From the NCBI GenBank assembly GCA_016844485.1, contig JAENIZ010000033.1:1-12103 (forward strand): a stretch of 12,103 nucleotides of DNA. The letters are read 5' to 3'. Of the stretch, positions 1 through 7,482 are shown piece after piece (position 1 is the first letter of the stretch; every line of letters begins with the position of its first letter). Under the pieces are notes generated by a model that did not search any database, had not been told where the DNA came from, and worked only from the letters and a program-made list of their open reading frames with translations. A program made the position numbers and the translations under genes. This DNA is from Gammaproteobacteria bacterium. GTDB lineage: Bacteria; Pseudomonadota; Gammaproteobacteria; Eutrophobiales; Eutrophobiaceae.

Positions 1-848
1 TAACTATTGGCATCAAACCGATCCACAAAGGATCGGCCGTTGATAACGCAGCTAACTCTCAACCTGGAATTCAACGTCGTATCCAAACTTGATCTTGCCA
101 TCACTCAATTCGCGACCGAATTTTTCATCAAGCATATCATCCGACAGATAGGTAATATGCCCCAGCATTCTGGACAGCATTAACCCCACGGAAGGTTTAG
201 CGTCACTTTCGTAGTAATGTCCGCCATTGAAATGGCGATCGGATCGAATTACCTGCCGTGCGACTTCGTAGAATGCAATGTTATGTGAGGACAGCTTTGG
301 CGCTGCGGCGATGACAAATGCATTTTTGATCCTGCCCGGATAATCTATGGCCCACTGCATAGCCTGCATACCACCAAGACTCCCGCCGATGATCGCCGCC
401 CAGCAGTTAATGACCAGCGCATTGGCGAGCATGGCCTGGCTCTTTACCCAGTCGCGAACTGTGACAATGGGAAAATCCGGACCGAATGGTTTGCCTGTGG
501 CCGGATTTGTTGTCAACGGTCCGGTAGAGTCGCTGCAACCGCCCAGATTATTGGGGCAGACTACAAAAACTTATCCGTGTCCACGGGTTTCCCCGGACCG
601 ATACAGTTATCCCACCAGCCCGGTTTCTTGTCTTCCATGCGGTGATAACCGGCAACATGGTGATCTCCGCTTAATGCATGGCAGACCAGAACAGTATTGG
701 ATCGATCTTTATTGAGTTTGCCGTAGGTCTCATAGACCAGATCAAAATTTGGCAACTCACTGCCGGACTTGAGACGTAAGGCCTGTTCGAAATGCAGGAC
801 CTGAGGTTTTACAAGCCCCACGGAATCGGATGGAATAGATTGCGGCAT
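1..848 (-). pseudogene. metX: Broken homoserine O-acyltransferase (MetX family), partial at window edge
   Basis: MetX acylates homoserine in methionine synthesis and is an alpha/beta-hydrolase-fold enzyme. The intact N-terminal part (848 down to 561) carries the family stretches CHALSGDHH and GWWDNCIGPGKP. The reading frame then hits TAG at 561-563, because the A-run at 565-569 (T-run on the coding strand) has five bases where six would continue into VVCPNNLGGCS. The following frame, to 55, has the nucleophile elbow GGSLGGMQAMQW and the family segment HITYLSDD. It stops at TAG (52-54), where the family has Tyr in VESYLRYQ. One extra base near 39 shifts the frame again before SFVDRFDAN. The catalytic Asp and His would lie beyond the left edge. 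Three lesions, plus several substitutions at normally constrained sites, favour a true pseudogene over sequencing error. The start at 848 lacks a clear ribosome binding site. Family identity is certain; acetyl versus succinyl donor is not decidable. Confidence 0.88.
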
Positions 849-862
849 CGTTATTATTTCAG

Positions 863-896
863 ATTATATTGTCCCTGAATTGATGAATGCATTATA
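863..896 (-). promoter_or_regulatory. Two TATAAT hexamers upstream of metX
   Basis: On the minus strand the 83-nt gap between yggU and metX holds two exact TATAAT hexamers, at 891-896 and 863-868. Neither has a good -35 match at 16-18 nt. They could mark a separate metX promoter, but the support is only the -10 hexamers. Confidence 0.22.
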
Positions 897-931
897 GCTC
901 TGCTGACGGGATTTTGTTTTCCAGGGAGAGC

Positions 932-1243
932 TTAAGGAGTATTGTCAGTTCTGGTCAATGCATGAAACCAGTCCGGCATGGATTTGGGTGAGTGTATTGC
1001 CACGCGTTTATTCCGGCCTTGTTTACCACTGACGATCTCAATTGCTGTTTTACTTGTGCCGAATTCATTGGCAAGCAGTTCAAGCAGCTGCTTGTTTGCC
1101 TTTCCGTCGACGGGTGGTGATTTCAACCGGATACGAAGCCGGTTATTCAGTAGACCGTTTATCGCGTCATGTTTGGCGCGCGGACACAAATGCAACTGAA
1201 TTAACAGGACGTCTCCCTGCCATCGATACCAGTGGTCGTTCAT
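932..1243 (-). CDS. yggU: YggU / DUF167 (UPF0235) family protein
   Basis: This is a 103-residue protein of the DUF167 (YggU, UPF0235) family, whose biochemical role is not established. The family signature is clear: PRAKHDAI at about 21-28, the hallmark SPPVDGKANK at 42-51, and VSGKQGRNKR at 71-80. The length is normal for the family and there is no signal peptide or membrane segment. The start ATG (1241-1243) overlaps the yggT stop as ATGA, so the two are very likely translationally coupled. The gene sits at the end of a yggS-proC-yggT-yggU run, a common arrangement in gammaproteobacteria. The identity is secure; the function is not known. Confidence 0.93.
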   Translation of the reverse strand: MNDHWYRWQGDVLLIQLHLCPRAKHDAINGLLNNRLRIRLKSPPVDGKANKQLLELLANEFGTSKTAIEIVSGKQGRNKRVAIHSPKSMPDWFHALTRTDNTP

Positions 1244-1746
1244 AATACGCTTACAGGATAACCGGCGAGTATGTTTCCGAAATCCTCTAATGGTGCGATC
1301 AGGAGCATCAGTACCAGATTTAATCCGATCAAGATAATGAGTGGTGACCAGTCGATGCCGCCCGCCGGCGGGATGATGCGCCGTACTGGCCGGATCACCG
1401 GTTCCGTCAATTGATACATTAACACGGTGAATGGTGAGTATGCGCCGGGGTTAATCCAACTGGTGATGGCCTGGATGATAATGAGTACGAGATAGATCCA
1501 GGCCATGAGCCTGAACAAATGGGCAACCACGAGTACGAGCAGACCGGTAATGACCGGGATACCTCCCGTCCTTAGTAAGGCGATAAGACAAAGTTCAATA
1601 CTTTGCAAGATAACCAGCAATAAAATGGATGGCCAGTCAATGCCGCCATAGCCCGGTATCCAGCGCCGCAGGGGACGCAACGCCGGTCCGAATATCACAC
1701 TGACAACGTATACCCCGGCATTCGTTAAATACGGGCTGGCATTCAT
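1240..1746 (-). CDS. yggT: YggT family membrane protein with a shortened first repeat
   Basis: YggT proteins are small inner-membrane proteins with two similar halves; they have been linked to osmotic or ion homeostasis, but the mechanism is unsettled. The second half looks complete: a hydrophobic helix around 88-110, then INPGAYSPFTVLMYQLTEP, RPVRRIIPPAGGIDWSP and another hydrophobic helix. The first half keeps MNASPYLTNAGVYVVSVIFG but then jumps straight to PALRPLRRWIPGYGGIDW. The stretch that normally lies between them (the rest of the first helix and an FYNP-like segment) is missing. At 168 residues it is about 20 shorter than E. coli YggT as I recall it. The frame is kept, so a shortened protein could be made. 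It overlaps the proC stop and the yggU start by 4 nt each (ATGA). Identity is secure; whether it still works is doubtful. Confidence 0.88.
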   Translation of the reverse strand: MNASPYLTNAGVYVVSVIFGPALRPLRRWIPGYGGIDWPSILLLVILQSIELCLIALLRTGGIPVITGLLVLVVAHLFRLMAWIYLVLIIIQAITSWINPGAYSPFTVLMYQLTEPVIRPVRRIIPPAGGIDWSPLIILIGLNLVLMLLIAPLEDFGNILAGYPVSVL

Positions 1747-2573
1747 TTTTCTCCCCCCAGTATCCTGGCAAGTTCGATGGAACGGTCTTTTGCCGCCTCA
1801 AGCGCCTCACTGAATAATTTCTCAAGACCGCCATTGTGCAGAACCTTCAATGCCTGTTCAGTGGTCCCTCCGGGAGAAGTGACCTGTTTACGCAAAGTTG
1901 CAGGGTCATGGTTGCTTTCCAGCGCCATCTTGGCTGCACCGAAGGCGGTCTGTAATGTCAGGATACGGGCATGTTCCATCGGCAGGCCAAGGCGTATGGC
2001 CGCCTTTTCCATGATTTCCATTATTAAAAAATAATAGGCGGGCCCACTCCCGGATAGTGCTGTCACGATATCCATCAATGACTCATCTTCAAGCCATAGC
2101 ACTATCCCGACAGAGCGCATAATGGCCTCTGCTGTATTTCGCTGTAGCTCACTGACATTTCTGTTTGCGCACAGCGCCGCCGCCCCGGTCCGGATCAGCG
2201 TCGGGGTATTGGGCATAACGCGCACGATAGCGATATCTTCACCTGCCCAGCGTGCAAGAGCGGTCATACGTATCCCTGCCGCGATGGAAATCAACAGGGG
2301 TCGTTCATCTGTCAACACTGCGCGTAACCCGGAGATTGTCCGTTCCATTACCTGGGGTTTGACGGCCAGTACGACTACATCAGTCCCGCTGATGGCCTGC
2401 AGGTTGTCTTCAAACACCTCGATCCCGTACTGACTGGCAGCAAACTCGCGCTGTCCGGGATCAATATCTGTCCCGCATAAATTATTTGCGGGATAGCCAT
2501 CGGCAATGAGACCGCCAATCAGGCTGCGACCCATGTTGCCGCAACCAATAAAGGTGATTCTGATATTTTTCAT
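1743..2573 (-). CDS. proC: Pyrroline-5-carboxylate reductase
   Basis: ProC carries out the last step of proline synthesis in the cytoplasm, reducing 1-pyrroline-5-carboxylate with NAD(P)H. The 276-residue length is typical. The N-terminal Rossmann fold is seen in ITFIGCGNMG (6-15). AVKPQ (70-74) and RVMPNTP (118-124) line the nucleotide and substrate site. The C-terminal dimerisation domain has SGSGPAYYF (174-182) and the family signature TSPGGTTEQAL (232-242). No key residue appears to be missing. The start at 2573 has only a weak purine-rich leader, but it sits right before the nucleotide-binding motif as expected. Its stop overlaps the yggT start as ATGA. It lies 72 nt after yggS, probably in the same transcript. 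Confidence 0.97.
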   Translation of the reverse strand: MKNIRITFIGCGNMGRSLIGGLIADGYPANNLCGTDIDPGQREFAASQYGIEVFEDNLQAISGTDVVVLAVKPQVMERTISGLRAVLTDERPLLISIAAGIRMTALARWAGEDIAIVRVMPNTPTLIRTGAAALCANRNVSELQRNTAEAIMRSVGIVLWLEDESLMDIVTALSGSGPAYYFLIMEIMEKAAIRLGLPMEHARILTLQTAFGAAKMALESNHDPATLRKQVTSPGGTTEQALKVLHNGGLEKLFSEALEAAKDRSIELARILGGEK

Positions 2574-2645
2574 AGTAACTGCTCTTATTCCCCGGAGACG
2601 CAGGGATGAAGTGTAACAACATGAAGTTGTGAATGCATGAAACTA

Positions 2646-3344
2646 TCAACGATTCAGTAGATGATCCCGGGGGCCAAACAGGACGGTGCCAATGCGCACC
2701 ATGGTCGAACCTTCCGCGATTGCTGCCTCCATATCATGGCTCGTTCCCATGGATAGTGTATCAAGCCCCGGTTGTGATGAATGTAACTCATCGAACAATT
2801 CCCTGAGACGTCGAAAGGGGACCCGTTGTTGATCAAAATTTTCAGAGGGTACTGGTAATGCCATTAATCCACGTAATCTGAGCCGTGGCAGTGCAGTGCA
2901 CACCTTTACCAGCTCCCGCAAGGCATCCGGGAGTATCCCGGATTTGCTCTGTTCATTACAGATATTAATCTGGATACAGATATTGAGTGGTGGAAGGTGA
3001 TCGGGGCGCAGATCGTTTAGCCGTAGTGCGATTTTTGCACGATCAAGGCTGTGCACCCAATGAAAATACTCGGCAATAGCGCGTGTTTTGTTGGACTGTA
3101 TCGGCCCGATAAAATGCCAGGTTAAACGGCTATCATTAATAGCCGTGATCTTGCCAATGGCCTCCTGTACATAGTTTTCGGCAAAGTCAGTCTGACCGCA
3201 GTCTATTGCGGGGTAGATATCTTTAATTAACTTGGTTTTAGTGACTGCCAGCAGCTTAACCGAGCCCGGGAGCCGGCCATATTTTTGCTCTGCCGCGCCT
3301 ATGCGTTTACGCAATTCAATAAGGGCTGTTGCGGGATTTTTCAT
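2646..3344 (-). CDS. yggS: YggS / PLPBP family pyridoxal phosphate homeostasis protein
   Basis: YggS proteins bind pyridoxal 5'-phosphate without known catalytic activity and help keep vitamin B6 and amino acid pools balanced. The 232-residue protein has the alanine-racemase-like barrel throughout. KLLAVTKTK (30-38) contains the expected PLP lysine, Lys36. FAENYVQE (54-61), HFIGPIQSNK (77-86) and the phosphate-binding C-terminal segment TSHDMEAAIAEGSTMVRIGT (201-220) all match. The usual IGHLQ/IGxxQ element reads IGPIQ, and the usual MSDD reads TSHD; both are mild variations. It is the first gene of the minus-strand run and diverges from pilT across a 197-nt gap, so its promoter should lie there, but I see no convincing one. 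Confidence 0.95.
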   Translation of the reverse strand: MKNPATALIELRKRIGAAEQKYGRLPGSVKLLAVTKTKLIKDIYPAIDCGQTDFAENYVQEAIGKITAINDSRLTWHFIGPIQSNKTRAIAEYFHWVHSLDRAKIALRLNDLRPDHLPPLNICIQINICNEQSKSGILPDALRELVKVCTALPRLRLRGLMALPVPSENFDQQRVPFRRLRELFDELHSSQPGLDTLSMGTSHDMEAAIAEGSTMVRIGTVLFGPRDHLLNR

Positions 3345-3466
3345 GGTAAAACAGTAGTCTATCCTTCAAAAAATAAGTAAGATCGTCATGTAACTCAATA
3401 TACTTAGAATAAACATTATCTTATAGAACGGATACTGAGTTATCGTTATAAGTCGATTAATCAACA

Positions 3467-3498
3467 TTGCATATATGTCACGACTTTTTCTTTATAAT
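3467..3498 (+). promoter_or_regulatory. Probable pilT promoter
   Basis: An exact TATAAT (3493-3498) lies 44 nt before the pilT ATG. A TTGCAT hexamer at 3467-3472 could be the -35, but the 20-nt spacing is longer than ideal, so the -10 is better supported than the -35. The divergent yggS-pilT region (3345-3541) is otherwise AT-rich with no other clear site. Confidence 0.38.
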
Positions 3499-3541
3499 CT
3501 GTACACTTTCCTGAACTGGTTTTACCGGATTGGAGGACTAG

Positions 3542-4576
3542 ATGGATATCGGTGAATTACTTGCTTTTGGGGTAAAAAACGGCAGCTCGGATCTGCATTT
3601 ATCAGCCGGACTCCCCCCCATGATCCGGGTTGATGGTGATATCCGCCGGATCAATGTGCCATCTCTGGACCATAAAGATGTCCATGACATGGTCTATGAC
3701 ATCATGAATGACAAGCAGCGCAAGGATTATGAAGAATTCTGGGAGTGCGATTTTTCATTTGAGGTTCCAAAACTTGCACGTTTCCGGGTCAATGCCTTTA
3801 ACCAGAACCGTGGGGCAGGCGCGGTTTTTCGAACGATCCCGTCAATAATTAAGAGCCTGGAAGAACTTGGCGCGCCTGGAATTTTTAAAGATATATCAGA
3901 TTATCCGCGTGGTGTGGTGCTGGTCACCGGCCCTACGGGGTCCGGCAAATCGACCACACTGGCGGCCATGGTCAATCATAAAAATGAAAACGAATTTGGC
4001 CATATCCTGACCGTTGAGGATCCTATCGAATTCGTTCATACCAGCAAAAAATGCCTGATTAACCAACGCGAAGTCCACCGCGATACCCTGGGATTCAACG
4101 AAGCCTTGCGCTCCGCCCTGCGTGAGGATCCGGATGTCATACTGGTGGGTGAAATGCGCGACCTTGAAACTATTCGCCTGGCATTGACTGCGGCCGAAAC
4201 GGGACACCTGGTATTTGGTACCCTGCATACCAGCTCGGCAGCCAAGACTATTGACCGCGTTGTTGACGTTTTTCCTGCAGCGGAAAAGGACATGATCCGC
4301 GCCATGCTGTCTGAATCACTGCGCGCGGTTATCTCGCAATCTTTATTAAAGAAAAAAGGCGGCGGCCGTGTAGCCGCACATGAGATCATGATTGGCACCC
4401 CCGCGATACGTAACCTTATCCGTGAGAACAAGATTGCCCAGATGTATTCAGCGATACAAACCGGGCAACAGTTTGGCATGCAGACACTGGATCAGAATAT
4501 GCAACAGCTGGTGCAGAAGGGAGTGGTGACCCGTGAAGATGCCAGGTCCAAGGCCGCAAACAAAGACAACTTTTAA
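3542..4576 (+). CDS. pilT: Type IVa pilus retraction ATPase PilT
   Basis: PilT is the hexameric cytoplasmic ATPase that depolymerises type IVa pili and powers twitching motility. At 344 residues it has the usual PilT length. An N-terminal PAS-like domain (about 1-100) is followed by the RecA-like domain. The Walker A motif GPTGSGKST is at 130-138 (Lys136), the Asp box is around ILTVEDPIEF (155-164), and Walker B with the catalytic Glu is VILVGEMRD (199-207, Glu204). The His box is ETGHLVFGTLH (219-229). The C-terminal AIRNLIRE motif (288-295), needed for retraction in PilT, is fully kept and separates this gene from its two neighbours. A GGAGGA site at 3532-3537 fixes the start. It heads the plus-strand run with pilU 29 nt downstream. 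Confidence 0.97.
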   Translation: MDIGELLAFGVKNGSSDLHLSAGLPPMIRVDGDIRRINVPSLDHKDVHDMVYDIMNDKQRKDYEEFWECDFSFEVPKLARFRVNAFNQNRGAGAVFRTIPSIIKSLEELGAPGIFKDISDYPRGVVLVTGPTGSGKSTTLAAMVNHKNENEFGHILTVEDPIEFVHTSKKCLINQREVHRDTLGFNEALRSALREDPDVILVGEMRDLETIRLALTAAETGHLVFGTLHTSSAAKTIDRVVDVFPAAEKDMIRAMLSESLRAVISQSLLKKKGGGRVAAHEIMIGTPAIRNLIRENKIAQMYSAIQTGQQFGMQTLDQNMQQLVQKGVVTREDARSKAANKDNF

Positions 4577-4605
4577 TATGATACCTAGTTAATCAGGAGG
4601 GGCCT

Positions 4606-5781
4606 ATGGAGCGAGAACAAGCGATTAAATTTATGCGGGATCTGCTCAAGCTCATGGTTGAGAAGAAGGGCTCGGATCTGTTTATCACTGTTGAATTTCC
4701 CCCCGCCATCAAGATTGACGGCAAGATTACGCCGGTCTCCAAGACAAAATTAACCGCTGATAACACCAAGGCGCTGGCCTATGCCATCATGAACGACAAA
4801 CAGCTCAAGGAATATGAAGCGACCAAGGAATGTAATTTTGCCATTATGCCGGTGGGCATCGGCCGGTTTCGCGCCAATGCCTTTATACAGATGAGTTATT
4901 GCGGGCTGGTATTGCGCACGATTGAGACCACTGTGCCGACATTGGAAAAGGTGGGTCTGCCGGAGGTCCTGAAGGATATATGCATGACCAAACGCGGACT
5001 GGTGATTATGGTCGGTGGCACAGGTTCCGGTAAATCCACATCGCTGGCCGCCATGATCGATTATCGCAATGCCAACAGTTATGGCCATATCATCACGATT
5101 GAAGACCCGGTTGAATATGTGCACCCGCATAAAAATTGCATCATCATGCAACGAGAGGTCGGTGTAGATACCGATGACTGGGACATCGCACTGAAGAATA
5201 CCCTGCGTCAGGCCCCGGACGTTATCCTGATCGGCGAAATCCGTGACCGGGAGACGATGGAATTCGGTATTGCCTTTGCCGAAACGGGCCACCTTGCCAT
5301 GGCGACTCTGCACGCCAACAGTTCCAACCAGGCGCTGGACCGTATTATCAACTTCTTCCCGGAAGAACGCCGGCAGCAATTGTTAATGGATCTCTCACTT
5401 AATATGAAAGCAATCATCTCGCAGCGATTGTTGAAGACACGGGATGGCGCAGGCCGTGTTGCCGCCATTGAGATTATGCTGAATTCTCCCCTGATTGCAG
5501 ATCTCATCCTCAAGGGTGAGGTGCACGAGATCAAGACGATTATGTCCAAATCCAATGAGCTGGGCATGAAGACCTTTGATCAGGCGTTATTTGATTTGTA
5601 TGAGGCTGACAAGATCACGTTCGAAGACGCATTGCGTAATGCCGATTCGATGAACGAATTGCGTCTGAAGATCAAGCTTGAAGGCAAGGCCGCCAAAGAC
5701 AAGGACAGTCTCGAAGGGCTGGATCATCTGGCTATCGAGGCAGATAAAGACGACGAAAAATCTGGTATGTTACGCAGATAA
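4606..5781 (+). CDS. pilU: Type IVa pilus retraction ATPase PilU
   Basis: PilU is a PilT paralogue that helps PilT-dependent pilus retraction, especially under load. The 391-residue protein opens with LMVEKKGSDLFIT (16-28), as PilU proteins do. It has Walker A GGTGSGKST (137-145, Lys143), Asp-box region ITIEDPVEYVH (163-173), Walker B VILIGEIRD (206-214, Glu211) and His-box residues His229 and His236. In place of AIRNLIRE it has SPLIADLILKGE, as expected for the PilU branch. A charged tail (about 355-391, rich in Lys, Asp and Glu) extends beyond the ATPase core and is absent from the next paralogue. A strong AGGAGG at 4595-4600, 5 nt before ATG, supports the start. A weak stem (CCGG at 5786-5789 and 5797-5800, flanked by AAAATC/GATTTT) follows the stop. 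Confidence 0.95.
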   Translation: MEREQAIKFMRDLLKLMVEKKGSDLFITVEFPPAIKIDGKITPVSKTKLTADNTKALAYAIMNDKQLKEYEATKECNFAIMPVGIGRFRANAFIQMSYCGLVLRTIETTVPTLEKVGLPEVLKDICMTKRGLVIMVGGTGSGKSTSLAAMIDYRNANSYGHIITIEDPVEYVHPHKNCIIMQREVGVDTDDWDIALKNTLRQAPDVILIGEIRDRETMEFGIAFAETGHLAMATLHANSSNQALDRIINFFPEERRQQLLMDLSLNMKAIISQRLLKTRDGAGRVAAIEIMLNSPLIADLILKGEVHEIKTIMSKSNELGMKTFDQALFDLYEADKITFEDALRNADSMNELRLKIKLEGKAAKDKDSLEGLDHLAIEADKDDEKSGMLRR

Positions 5782-5843
5782 AAATCCGGGTTTTTACCGG
5801 CATAAAGATTTTAAAATAAATTTGACAGGGGCACTGAATCACG

Positions 5844-6902
5844 ATGGATATCACGCCTTATTTAAAACTCATGATTGAAAAAAATGCCTCGGATATATTT
5901 TTCACTATAGGCTCACCGGTCAAGATCAAAATCGAAGGCAAGGCAACGCCCGTCGGCAAAACCATGCTGACAGGTGATTTATGCAAGGCCGCCGCCTACG
6001 GCATCATGAATCAATATCAGACCAGGCATTTTGAAGAAAACATGGAATGTGATTTTGCGATTGCATCGTCCGATGGGGCTGCGCGTTTTCGTGTCAATGT
6101 CTTCCGCCAGCGCGGTGAGGTTGGCATGGTTCTGCGTCTTATCCCTTCAAAAATACCGACTATTGATGAAATGGGGTTGCCGGAAATACTCAAGGATTTG
6201 ATTATGCATAAGCGCGGACTGCTACTGATGGTTGGTGCGACCGGATCAGGCAAGTCGACAACCCTGGCGGCCATGATTAACCACCGTAATGAAAATATGG
6301 CAGGGCATATACTTACTATTGAAGATCCGGTGGAGTTCAGCCACCCGAACAAGAAATCAATCATTAATCAGCGTGAAGTCGGTGTAGATACCCTTTCTTA
6401 CCGTAATGCCCTGAGAAGCTCTCTGCGTGAAGCGCCGGATGTCATATTGATCGGTGAGATTCGTGACCGGGAGACCATGGAGGCCGCGCTGGAGTTATCC
6501 AATACCGGGCATCTTGCAATATCAACCTTACATGCCAATAACGCCAACCAGGCCATGGAACGTGTCATCAATTTGTTTCCGCAGGATATGCATAAACAAT
6601 TATTTATGGATCTGTCACTGAACATCCGCGCAGTGGTTTCACAACGTCTTGTTATGAGCATAGACGGGAAGCGTTGTGCTGCCATAGAAATCCTCATCAA
6701 TACACCACATATCGGAGAATTGATCCTCAAAGGCGATATCGACGAGCTCAAGGTTGCAATGGCGGAAAGTGGGGCCAAGGGCATGCAGACCTTCGATTTA
6801 GCGCTCTTTAATCTTTATAAAGAGAGCCGTATTGAACTGGAAGAAGCGTTGAATAATGCAGATTCAAGAACTAATCTCGAGGCCAAGATCAATTTTGGCT
6901 AA
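5844..6902 (+). CDS. Second PilU-type retraction ATPase (extra PilT/PilU paralogue)
   Basis: This is a third PilT/PilU-family hexameric ATPase in tandem, 352 residues. It has the N-terminal PilU-like opening LMIEKNASDIFFT (9-21), Walker A GATGSGKST (131-139, Lys137), ILTIEDPVEF (156-165), Walker B VILIGEIRD (200-208, Glu205) and His223/His230. All catalytic positions are present, so it should hydrolyse ATP. It lacks AIRNLIRE and has TPHIGELILKGD there, placing it nearer PilU than PilT; several core stretches (HKRG, NHRNEN, INQREVGVDT) also resemble PilT. It lacks the charged tail of the preceding PilU. The only upstream ribosome-binding candidate is AGGGG at 5827-5831, 12 nt before ATG, so translation may be weaker than for pilT and pilU. 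It could be an accessory retraction motor or serve another pilus. Confidence 0.9.
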   Translation: MDITPYLKLMIEKNASDIFFTIGSPVKIKIEGKATPVGKTMLTGDLCKAAAYGIMNQYQTRHFEENMECDFAIASSDGAARFRVNVFRQRGEVGMVLRLIPSKIPTIDEMGLPEILKDLIMHKRGLLLMVGATGSGKSTTLAAMINHRNENMAGHILTIEDPVEFSHPNKKSIINQREVGVDTLSYRNALRSSLREAPDVILIGEIRDRETMEAALELSNTGHLAISTLHANNANQAMERVINLFPQDMHKQLFMDLSLNIRAVVSQRLVMSIDGKRCAAIEILINTPHIGELILKGDIDELKVAMAESGAKGMQTFDLALFNLYKESRIELEEALNNADSRTNLEAKINFG

Positions 6903-6906
6903 GCCC

Positions 6907-6939
6907 CGATCTAATTCCTGGATTATCCACAATAGATCG
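6907..6939. repeat. Seven-base inverted repeat around the first DnaA box
   Basis: CGATCTA at 6907-6913 and its exact complement TAGATCG at 6933-6939 flank a 19-nt loop that contains TTATCCACA. It begins 4 nt after the stop of the third ATPase. It has no T-tract, so it is not a convincing terminator. Confidence 0.45.
6923..6931 (+). promoter_or_regulatory. DnaA box TTATCCACA
   Basis: This nine-base site is a perfect match to the TTATNCACA DnaA-binding consensus, in the intergenic region upstream of the PilZ gene. A second one in the same orientation lies 31 nt further on. Confidence 0.5.
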
Positions 6940-6953
6940 TTACTCAAATTGCT

Positions 6954-6962
6954 TTATTCACA
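6954..6962 (+). promoter_or_regulatory. DnaA box TTATTCACA
   Basis: This is a second exact match to TTATNCACA, same orientation, 31 nt start-to-start from the first (about three helical turns). It is followed by a very AT-rich stretch up to the PilZ start, which also holds an inverted repeat TTACTAA/TTAGTAA (6977-6983 and 7005-7011). A TATACT at about 7022-7027 could be a -10 for the PilZ gene, without a good -35. Confidence 0.48.
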
Positions 6963-7061
6963 AATATTAAAGGTTTTACTAAACCATTTGCAGCCAGTTA
7001 TTTGTTAGTAAGATCGGTAATATACTTAACGAATAAATTAAAATAATAATTTAACTTTATC

Positions 7062-7466
7062 ATGAGAGAATTTGTCCGGCATGCCACTGGGATCCCCCTG
7101 GAGATCATACGGGAAGGCGTTGACAGGCCAGGCAGGCAATATCTGCAAAATGTCAGTTTGGGCGGGCTCTCATGTCAATATCATGAGTATCTTGAAGTTG
7201 GTACCCCTGTTAAGGTACGGATCACTGCTATTAAGCCTGTATTCGAACTCTCGGGTAAAGTCGCGTGGTGCAAAAAAATTGATGATCAATACGAGATCGG
7301 TGTTGAATATCAGGGTGAAAAAGATTTATTCAGATTGCGTATGGTAGAGCAGATATCCCATATTGAGCATTACCGTAAGGAAGTGCTCGAATCAGAAGGC
7401 AGGCAATTGTCGGGTGAGGAGGCTGCGCAGGAATGGATTGATAAATACGCCTCGGATTTTCCCTGA
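7062..7466 (+). CDS. PilZ-domain protein, probable cyclic di-GMP receptor
   Basis: This is a 134-residue protein made of a PilZ domain (about 1-100) and a charged C-terminal tail (about 101-134). The cyclic di-GMP signature is present: an RxxxR pair at Arg2 and Arg6, followed by NVSLGG (30-35), matching the (D/N)xSxxG element. GKVAWCKK and YEIGVEYQ supply the later strands. It starts with almost no residues before RxxxR. The ATG at 7062 is the first possible start, since an in-frame TAA lies just upstream. No ribosome binding site precedes it; the leader is A/T only, so translation may be leaderless or weak. It lies 159 nt after the third pilus ATPase in the same direction and ends at a strong terminator. 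Control of pilus retraction by cyclic di-GMP is a reasonable inference from position, not proven. Confidence 0.85.
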   Translation: MREFVRHATGIPLEIIREGVDRPGRQYLQNVSLGGLSCQYHEYLEVGTPVKVRITAIKPVFELSGKVAWCKKIDDQYEIGVEYQGEKDLFRLRMVEQISHIEHYRKEVLESEGRQLSGEEAAQEWIDKYASDFP

Positions 7467-7482
7467 CTTTCAGGATGGAGGC

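Noticed and set aside
565..569. Possible programmed frameshift in metX at the homopolymer run
   Set aside because: A second in-frame stop at 52-54 and a second frameshift near 39 would also need bypassing, and MetX is not known to be recoded. Decay or sequence error is simpler.
347..715. Plus-strand frame across the metX break
   Set aside because: It is antisense to conserved MetX sequence in both flanking frames, so it is a shadow of the pseudogene.
2574..2645. ACAAC/GTTGT stem between yggS and proC as a terminator
   Set aside because: It is a short AT-rich stem with no U-tract; the two genes are more likely cotranscribed.
5822..5827. Exact TTGACA just before the third ATPase gene, as a promoter
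   Set aside because: The matching -10 position would fall inside the coding start and reads TGGATA, a poor match. It cannot serve this start codon.
6972..6985. GGTTT/AAACC hairpin as a terminator after the third ATPase
   Set aside because: The stem is five base pairs, AT-rich and without a T-tract, so it is too weak to call.
6923..7061. Replication origin suggested by DnaA boxes plus an AT-rich stretch
   Set aside because: Only two boxes are present and there is no dnaA, dnaN, gidA/mnmG or parAB nearby. Regulation or chance is more likely.
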